This document shows positions 16,194 through 21,088 of a DNA stretch of 21,088 nt, in pieces. Origin of the DNA: DATGHS01 sp035307785 (lineage in GTDB: Bacteria; Planctomycetota; Planctomycetia; Gemmatales; Gemmataceae); NCBI GenBank assembly GCA_035307785.1, contig DATGHS010000194.1, positions 1-21,088 on the forward strand, in the 5' to 3' direction. Made by a program: the position numbers and the translations under genes. The first letter of the stretch is position 1. Each line of letters opens with the position of its first letter. The notes beneath the pieces were generated by a model. That model saw only the letters and a list, made by a program, of their open reading frames with translations. It was not told where the DNA came from and ran no database searches.

Positions 16194-16279
16194 AGATCTT
16201 TCCCTATATCTGACACCGGCCGGCCGGGGCTTCAAACTGGCCGGATTACGCATCCAATCTTCACATTTCGGAGAACAGC

Positions 16280-16726
16280 ATGCGAAGGGCAATCTGGATG
16301 GCGGCGTGCGTTTTGGTGGTCGGCGTGGCGTCGCTTGGAGCCGATGAAAAGGAGAGCAAATTCGACGCGTCGAAGCTCGTGGGCGATTGGACCTACGTGT
16401 CGGGCATGAAAGGCGGCGAGAAAGTGGACCCCAACAACCTGAAGAACAAGGTGGTCATTACCAAGGAAACGTTGACGCTCACCGGCGAGCAGAAGTTCGT
16501 CATGAAATACGAACTCGACACCAGCAAAAAACCCGTGGGCATCAAACTGGAAATGACCGAAAGCCCATTCGGCGCCGGGGCCAAGGCCATCGGCATCATC
16601 GCTTGCAACGGAAAGGAACTGAAGCTCTGCTACGACCCAGATCCAGAAGCGAAGAAAGCGCCGGAGAAATTCGAATCGACGAAGGAGAATAAGGCGCATT
16701 TGTTTGTGCTAAAGAAGGCGAGTTAG
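16280..16726 (+). CDS. TIGR03067-domain exported protein
   Basis: A 148-residue protein of the TIGR03067 family, a domain found mainly in planctomycetes and of unknown function. It begins with a signal peptide (MRRAIWMAACVLVVGVASLGA, likely cut near residue 21). The domain features are 'KLVGDWTYVSGMKGGEKV', 'NKVVITKETLTLTG', 'FVMKYELDTSKKPVGIKLEM', the Gly-rich middle and 'GIIACNGKELKLCYDP'. It ends with a short Lys-rich tail. These proteins are predicted small beta-barrel-like domains, often found near ECF sigma factors and kinases. GGAG lies eight bases before the ATG. It is the first gene after the sigma factor, 133 bases downstream on the same strand. No catalytic residues can be named. 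Confidence 0.9.
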   Translation: MRRAIWMAACVLVVGVASLGADEKESKFDASKLVGDWTYVSGMKGGEKVDPNNLKNKVVITKETLTLTGEQKFVMKYELDTSKKPVGIKLEMTESPFGAGAKAIGIIACNGKELKLCYDPDPEAKKAPEKFESTKENKAHLFVLKKAS

Positions 16727-16734
16727 CGAACGGA

Positions 16735-16752
16735 CGAGCCGGAAGCGTGAGC
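16735..16752. repeat. Single arm of the GAGCCGGAAGCG repeat
   Basis: CGAGCCGGAAGCGTGAGC starts eight bases after the stop of the TIGR03067 gene and matches the arm of the 16131-16193 palindrome apart from one base. I see no partner arm nearby, so this may be a decayed or solo copy. Confidence 0.6.
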
Positions 16753-16800
16753 TTAGGTGTCGAGTGCCGATACTGAAGGGAGGCAGTTGGGGTACTGCCG

Positions 16801-16829
16801 GTAGCGGCTTCGTCAGTGAAGCCGCTAGC
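16801..16829. repeat. Short hairpin repeat (GTAGCGGCTTC type)
   Basis: TAGCGGCTTC (16802-16811) and GAAGCCGCTA (16818-16827) form a perfect ten-base stem with a six-base loop. It lies upstream of the CHAT protease gene, between its neighbour's stop and its own start. Confidence 0.7.
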
Positions 16830-16919
16830 GGCGAAAAAGGCCGACACCAAGCTGTGCGCGGCGCTTGTGCTGATCGGCGTAGCGAAATGACTGACAAGCG
16901 TCTTCAAATGTGGCCCCCT

Positions 16920-16923
16920 GGAG
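16920..16923 (+). promoter_or_regulatory. Ribosome binding site deciding the CHAT gene start
   Basis: GGAG lies eight bases before ATG 16932, whose first codons encode a signal peptide. This rejects the upstream in-frame ATG-like start at 16764, which would read through a hairpin repeat. Confidence 0.6.
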
Positions 16924-16931
16924 AATTCGGC

Positions 16932-19808
16932 ATGCTCCAAAGATGTTTCTTGCTTGGCGCCTGCTGCCTTTGGTTCGGCCTTGCGGCAGGGCCAGCGCTC
17001 GCCGACGAGCCGGCGAGGGAACTCACCCCGGCCGAGCGACTTAAGCTGATGTTCGAGGCACGAAAACTGGATGCCGATGCGCTGCAATTGTTTGATGCAG
17101 GCAAACCGGCTGAGGCGGTGCAGAAATTGGAACAGGCACTCGCTATCCAGCAGAAACTCTTCCAGGCCGACAAGTTTCCCGATGGACATGCCAATCTGTC
17201 GGCCGCGATGAGCAATCTCGGCGAAGCGCTCACGGCAACGGGCTCGTATGAAAAAGCGCTCGACTTTTTTCAAAAGGCCGTGGATATAGACAAGAAACTA
17301 TATCCAATCAACAAGTACCCGGACGGACACCCGAGCCTTGCCATCAGCATGAATAATGTCGCTAGCGCGCTCGCGTCGATGGGTTTGTATGAGAAGGCGC
17401 TCGAGGTTTTCCTGCAATCGTTAGCCATGCGGGAAAAGATTTACACCAAGGCCAAATACCCCGACGGCCATTCCGACCTGGCCATGAGCCTGAATAACGT
17501 GGGGGAGACGCTTACCTCCATGGGATCGTATGAAAAGGCGATGGAGTATTACCAGAAAGCGCTGAACATGCAGGAGAAACTTTACCCAGTCGCGAAATAC
17601 CCCCACGGCCATCCTTTTCTGGCCACCTGCTTGAGCAATCTTGGATTTCTATTCCATCAGATGGAGGGCCACGAAAAGGCCCTTGTATATTACCGGCGCG
17701 CTTTGGCCATGGATCAAAAGCTTTTCCCGCCTGACAAATTCCCAGACGGCCATCCGAATCTGGCCGCTGATCTGAACAATCTGGCCGGAGCTCTCGACTC
17801 ATTGGGTTCGCACGAAGAGGCCCTTGTGTATTACCGAAAAACCCTGGCAATGCAGGAAAAGCTTTATCCGCAAGTGCAATATGCCAACGGTCATCCTCAA
17901 TTGGCCGACGCGCTCGATAACCTAGGTGTCGCCCTCAGCACCGTCGGCTCGAATCAGCAAGCCGAACCATTACACCGGAAGGCACTGGCCATGCGCCAGA
18001 AGCTGTACCCGCCGAGGCAATACCCGGATGGCCACCCGGCCATGGCGATCAGCCTGAATAACCTGGGGTCCGTGCTATCAGGCCTGGGATCGGATGAAAA
18101 GGCCCTCGACTGCTACCGGAAAGCACTGGCGATGAAGCAAAAACTGCTCGATCGTGAAATTGTCTCGGCAACGGAAGCGCAAGCGCTGGCCCAGATCGCT
18201 TCCCTGCGTGGGGGCACGAGCGATTCTCTCCTTGATGCCGCTCTGCACGTTCCCGACTCAGCCGCCGCCGCCTACCAGGTGCTCTGGTACGAGAAAGGCG
18301 CTGTCTACCGTTTGCTGGCCCGAAGGCATATTTCCGTTTCGATTGAACGCCAACAGTCTGACGAAGTGCGACAGCAGTACGAACAGCTTTGCCTGGTTCG
18401 CCGCGAGATAGGTCGCTTGATAAGTCTTGGCGAACTTGATGATCGAAGTAAGCGGCTGGGGCGACTGCGAGAGACAGAGGAATCGTTGGAGCGGGAACTG
18501 GCGAAAAAGATCCCCGGTCTGGAGCGGGACAAGGAACTGGCGCAGCTCCAGCCCAATGACCTGCTTGGGCTCTTGCCGGCACAAACCGCGCTTGTGGACG
18601 TGATGCGCTACCAGCACTTTGAACAAGGAAAGCTCGTCGCCCCGCGCTATGTGGCGTTTGTGCTTCAGCCCTCCCGGCAAGGCGAGCCGCGAAACAGCGT
18701 GCGAAACATTCAGCGCGTCGAGCTGGGCGATGCCCAACCTATCGATGCAGCGGTGTCGGAATGGCGCGTGCGAATTGAACGGCGCGAGGATGGAGTGCCG
18801 GATGCGCTGACTCGCATGTGGCGCTCTGTCGCCAGGCAGTTACCCGAAGATACGCGCACGCTGTATCTCTGCCCGGATGGAGACTTAGCCCGCATTCCCT
18901 TGTGCGCCTTGCCGGGCTCGAAAGCTGGAACATTGCTGCTAGAAGAATTCATGGGCGGCGTTGCGATTGTGCCGCACTCGCGCTTCTTGGTTGAGCAATG
19001 GAAGTATCCGCCGAAGTCGTTTGGCCCAGCTGACATGCTTTCCGTGACCAACGTGGATTACGGCACATCCGCGTGGACTAAACTTCCAGGTACGGAAGCC
19101 GAGGGGAAGACCATTGCCGCCATTTCGACACGTCAGCAACAGGAGTTGACCGGCCGAAACGCGGTCCCGAGCAAGCTGATCGAACTCTTGCCGAATGTCG
19201 GCTATGCCCACTTCGCCACTCACGGATTCTTTAATGAGAGCGACGTGGCAGCTGAACGTGGGCGGCAACAAGTATTTTGGAAGCAACGAGTGGGCGGGGG
19301 TGCTCGACCGCTGCCAGTGAGAAACCCGCTTGGCTACGTCGGGCTGGCACTCGCGAATGGTGATATTCTCTCTGGCCTCAGCATTGTGGATTTACCCCTG
19401 GAGAATTTGAAGCTGGTCACGCTGTCGGCCTGCGAGACTGGATTGGGCGAATACACAGGCGGCGAGGGCGTGCAGGGGTTGCAACGAGCCTTTCACCTGG
19501 CTGGCTGTGCCAACGTGATCGGGTCATTATGGAACGTGAATGATGCAGCAACCGCGGCGCTGATGGCGAAGTTCTACCACGAACTCTGGGTCAACAAGAA
19601 GCCGCCGATCGAAGCACTGCGCGAAGCGCAACTGACCATTTATTATCATCCCGATTTGATTCCCGACCTCGCCGGCGAACGTGGAGCGCCGAAACTGAAG
19701 GAGGCAGTGACGGTGAAAAACGAGTCCACAGCGCAAGCAAGGGATGTTCGCAAGCGCGCCGACACCAAGCTCTGGTCCGCGTTTGTCCTCAGCGGCGTGG
19801 GGAAATGA
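16932..19808 (+). CDS. Secreted TPR-CHAT protease (caspase-like)
   Basis: A 958-residue protein. It starts with a signal peptide (MLQRCFLLGACCLWFGLAAG, likely cut after ALA at 24). Residues about 40-415 are a TPR array containing seven units of exactly 47 residues, each with a YPDGHP-like turn and an 'LNNLG...SYEKAL.YY.KALAM' helix pair. A coiled-coil-prone linker follows (about 470-540, IGRLISLGELDDRSKRLGRLRE). The C-terminal CHAT domain (about 620-958) is a clan CD cysteine peptidase fold. It has the catalytic His 764 in HFATHGFF and Cys 834 in LSACETG, plus VIGSLWNVND and the closing LWSAFVLSG. It is thus likely active, cleaving unknown protein targets, probably outside the cytoplasm, which is notable since better-studied TPR-CHAT proteases act inside the cell. 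Its stop overlaps the next gene by four bases (ATGA). Confidence 0.92.
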   Translation: MLQRCFLLGACCLWFGLAAGPALADEPARELTPAERLKLMFEARKLDADALQLFDAGKPAEAVQKLEQALAIQQKLFQADKFPDGHANLSAAMSNLGEALTATGSYEKALDFFQKAVDIDKKLYPINKYPDGHPSLAISMNNVASALASMGLYEKALEVFLQSLAMREKIYTKAKYPDGHSDLAMSLNNVGETLTSMGSYEKAMEYYQKALNMQEKLYPVAKYPHGHPFLATCLSNLGFLFHQMEGHEKALVYYRRALAMDQKLFPPDKFPDGHPNLAADLNNLAGALDSLGSHEEALVYYRKTLAMQEKLYPQVQYANGHPQLADALDNLGVALSTVGSNQQAEPLHRKALAMRQKLYPPRQYPDGHPAMAISLNNLGSVLSGLGSDEKALDCYRKALAMKQKLLDREIVSATEAQALAQIASLRGGTSDSLLDAALHVPDSAAAAYQVLWYEKGAVYRLLARRHISVSIERQQSDEVRQQYEQLCLVRREIGRLISLGELDDRSKRLGRLRETEESLERELAKKIPGLERDKELAQLQPNDLLGLLPAQTALVDVMRYQHFEQGKLVAPRYVAFVLQPSRQGEPRNSVRNIQRVELGDAQPIDAAVSEWRVRIERREDGVPDALTRMWRSVARQLPEDTRTLYLCPDGDLARIPLCALPGSKAGTLLLEEFMGGVAIVPHSRFLVEQWKYPPKSFGPADMLSVTNVDYGTSAWTKLPGTEAEGKTIAAISTRQQQELTGRNAVPSKLIELLPNVGYAHFATHGFFNESDVAAERGRQQVFWKQRVGGGARPLPVRNPLGYVGLALANGDILSGLSIVDLPLENLKLVTLSACETGLGEYTGGEGVQGLQRAFHLAGCANVIGSLWNVNDAATAALMAKFYHELWVNKKPPIEALREAQLTIYYHPDLIPDLAGERGAPKLKEAVTVKNESTAQARDVRKRADTKLWSAFVLSGVGK
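17175..18161 (+). repeat. Seven in-frame tandem units of 141 bp inside the CHAT gene
   Basis: The codons for the (F/Y)P(D/H)GH-like turn begin at 17175, 17316, 17457, 17598, 17739, 17880 and 18021, each exactly 141 bases apart. DNA identity between units is moderate, so the array is old or under selection rather than freshly duplicated. A 34-residue TPR unit is extended here to 47 by the conserved loop. Confidence 0.85.
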
Positions 19809-20488
19809 ATATGATGCGACTCCTAGGTCTAATGTCGTTCGTTGCTGTTCCGATGACGATCCTCGCGGACGAGCCCCAATTGGGCAAGCTCTCGGAGAAA
19901 TACGAATCTGGCGGGCGGGGGCCGGCCTCTGTTTCGACCGGCGTCGGCGACCCGGGCGGCGAATCGTACGGGACTTACCAACTCGCATCGAAAATCGGCC
20001 GGGCCGACGAGTTCGTTCGCAAATACTATCCGGAAGAGTTCAAGGGCCTTAAAGGAGGCTCGCCGGAGTTTACCCAAAAGTGGAAAGAACTGGCAGCGAG
20101 CGACCCCGATGGCCTGCACAAGAAAGAACATGAATTCATCAAAGTCACGCATTACGATCCGCAAGTCCGCAAGCTGAAGAAAGATTTGGACGTCGACGTG
20201 GACAATCGCTCGGCCGCGCTGCACGATGTAGTCTGGTCCACCGCGGTGCAACACGGGCCGAATACGAACGTCATCGTTGATGCCGCCAAACCGTTGCTGG
20301 CCGGTGGCAAGAGTTGGGCTGACATTTCCGACGAGGCGCTCATTCGCGCCATCTATGCCGAGCGCGGCCGCAAGACTGCAGACGGAAAGCTCGCGCAATT
20401 TCCCAGCGTATCGCAAGAATGGATTCCGGCTCTCAGCAAGCGCTTCGAGAATGAATTGAAGGACGCGTTGAAAATGCTTCAGCCGTAG
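19805..20488 (+). CDS. Exported lysozyme-like (putative peptidoglycan or chitosan hydrolase) protein
   Basis: A 227-residue protein with a signal peptide (MNMMRLLGLMSFVAVPMTILA, cut near residue 21). The mature part begins 'LGKLSEKYESGGRGPASVSTG', then GDPGGESYGTYQ, 'FKGLKGGSPEFTQKWKELA', 'HYDPQVRKL', 'ALHDVVWSTAVQHGPN' and 'DEALIRAIYAERGRK'. I recognise this pattern from phage and type VI spike-associated domains and other proteins thought to be lysozyme- or chitosanase-like. Glu 34 in KYESGG is a candidate catalytic acid. The assignment to hydrolysis is by resemblance only and a precise family name is uncertain. Translation is coupled to the CHAT protease gene through an ATGA overlap. The stop codon lies in a palindromic repeat. 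It could be the substrate, partner or effector of the protease. Confidence 0.7.
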   Translation: MNMMRLLGLMSFVAVPMTILADEPQLGKLSEKYESGGRGPASVSTGVGDPGGESYGTYQLASKIGRADEFVRKYYPEEFKGLKGGSPEFTQKWKELAASDPDGLHKKEHEFIKVTHYDPQVRKLKKDLDVDVDNRSAALHDVVWSTAVQHGPNTNVIVDAAKPLLAGGKSWADISDEALIRAIYAERGRKTADGKLAQFPSVSQEWIPALSKRFENELKDALKMLQP

Positions 20489-20542
20489 CCGCAGGCGTCA
20501 GCCTGCGCGAGAGCCCTCCACGCAGGCTGACGCCTGCGGCTA
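20485..20542. repeat. Perfect palindromic repeat, GTAGCCGCAGG family
   Basis: A perfect 22-base inverted repeat has arms at 20486-20507 and 20521-20542, beginning TAGCCGCAGGCGTCAGCC, with a 13-base loop. It contains the TAG stop of the hydrolase gene (20486-20488) and lies between convergent genes, where it may work as a bidirectional terminator. It is related to the element at 9499-9553. Confidence 0.9.
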
Positions 20543-20554
20543 TACGGCCTTCGG

Positions 20555-21088
20555 CTACATTTTCGGCTGCACTTCCTTCACGGTCACGCCACTGCGTTGC
20601 TCGCGCATCATGCATTCGGCCAGCGCGGCAATTCGCCTGGCGGCATCGCCAACACTCACGCCGCGCGCATGGATATTCGAGATCAAGTTCCGCTGAGCAT
20701 CGGTGTGCCAGGCCCTCGGTCGATACGCCATGTACGCCGATAGGCTCTCAGCCGTGGCCAGGCCGGGCCGCTCGCCGATGAGCAGCACGACGACTGCCGG
20801 ATCGAGAAGTTCGCCGATATCGTTCAGTATTCCCACGCGGCAATGGCGAATCACGAATGGCTGGCCGGTATTCCAGCCCCACCGGGTTCCTTCGGCGAGC
20901 AGCAGCGGCAACAATCGCGGAACTTGCGCAATCACCGCTGTTGCGGATAGACCATCGCCGATAACGATTTGCCACTCCGCACCGGTCGGACATGATTGCC
21001 GTATGGTTTCCCTGCTCGGTTCGCTTAGCTTTCGCCCGAGATCGGGCCGTAAGAGAAACTCCGCCTTGCTGCGGGCTTGGGTTTGCAC
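20555..21088 (-). CDS. eutC: Ethanolamine ammonia-lyase light chain EutC (N-terminus outside window)
   Basis: The last 177 residues of EutC, the small subunit of the coenzyme B12-dependent enzyme that splits ethanolamine into acetaldehyde and ammonia together with EutB. Family motifs are RPDLGRKL, IGDGLSATAV, FVIRHCRVGILNDIGELL, LLIGERPGLATAESLSAYMAYRP and the C-terminal 'TDAQRNLISNIHARGVSVGDAARRIA'. Complete EutC is usually about 250-300 residues, so the visible GTG at the very edge is unlikely to be the start; the gene should continue beyond the window, with eutB expected upstream. It converges on the lysozyme-like gene, with a palindrome between them. Confidence 0.93.
   Translation of the reverse strand: MQTQARSKAEFLLRPDLGRKLSEPSRETIRQSCPTGAEWQIVIGDGLSATAVIAQVPRLLPLLLAEGTRWGWNTGQPFVIRHCRVGILNDIGELLDPAVVVLLIGERPGLATAESLSAYMAYRPRAWHTDAQRNLISNIHARGVSVGDAARRIAALAECMMREQRSGVTVKEVQPKM

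Noticed and set aside
16764..16931. 56-residue extension of the CHAT protein upstream of ATG 16932
   Set aside because: It reads through a hairpin repeat and would hide a clear signal peptide that has its own GGAG binding site.
17175..18161. Tandem 141-base periodicity considered as a CRISPR-like or satellite array
   Set aside because: The units are in-frame protein repeats with moderate DNA identity and no spacer structure.

Overview
The window looks like a piece of a planctomycete chromosome, probably from a Pirellula-like lineage. The evidence is the high GC content, a TIGR03067-family secreted protein, two large Ser/Thr kinases fused to TPR or WD40 repeats, two ECF-type sigma factors (one carrying a membrane segment and long C-terminal extension), a secreted protease with the N-terminal 'LExRxLL' motif typical of planctomycete exported proteins, and short palindromic repeats of the GTAGCCGCAGG / GAGCCGGAAGCG kind. 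No phage, insertion sequence, CRISPR array, rRNA or tRNA was seen. The lineage call is inference from these traits.

Layout. 1-968: the end of an unrecognised gene overlapping a DUF4416 gene. 1434-6745: a TPR-bearing membrane Ser/Thr kinase followed by a secreted matrixin-type metalloprotease. 6823-8035 (minus): a calcineurin-like phosphoesterase, a small zinc-ribbon membrane protein, and a membrane-segment reading frame separated from the latter by a single in-frame TAG. 8123-9046 (plus): an FHA-domain protein and a DUF4375/DMP19-like protein. 9051-12724 (minus): a small zinc-binding membrane protein, a long-chain polyprenyl diphosphate synthase, moaC and a membrane-anchored ECF sigma factor. 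12952-16146: a kinase with a seven-repeat WD40 propeller, divergent from a second ECF sigma factor. 16280-20488 (plus): a TIGR03067 protein, a secreted TPR-CHAT protease and a translationally coupled, secreted lysozyme-like protein. 20555-21088 (minus): the C-terminal part of EutC, cut by the window edge.

The most interesting unit is 12952-20488. A soluble sensor kinase and a divergent sigma factor form the kind of signalling pair seen in planctomycetes. Downstream of the sigma factor lie three genes whose products all carry export signals. In the last two, a caspase-like CHAT protease with an exactly periodic 47-residue TPR array overlaps by four bases (ATGA) the gene of a probable cell-wall hydrolase. 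A protease-controlled hydrolase is a reasonable hypothesis but is not shown by the sequence. Other points worth a look are the in-frame TAG at 7096-7098 and the palindromic repeats, two of which supply the stop codon of the gene they follow.
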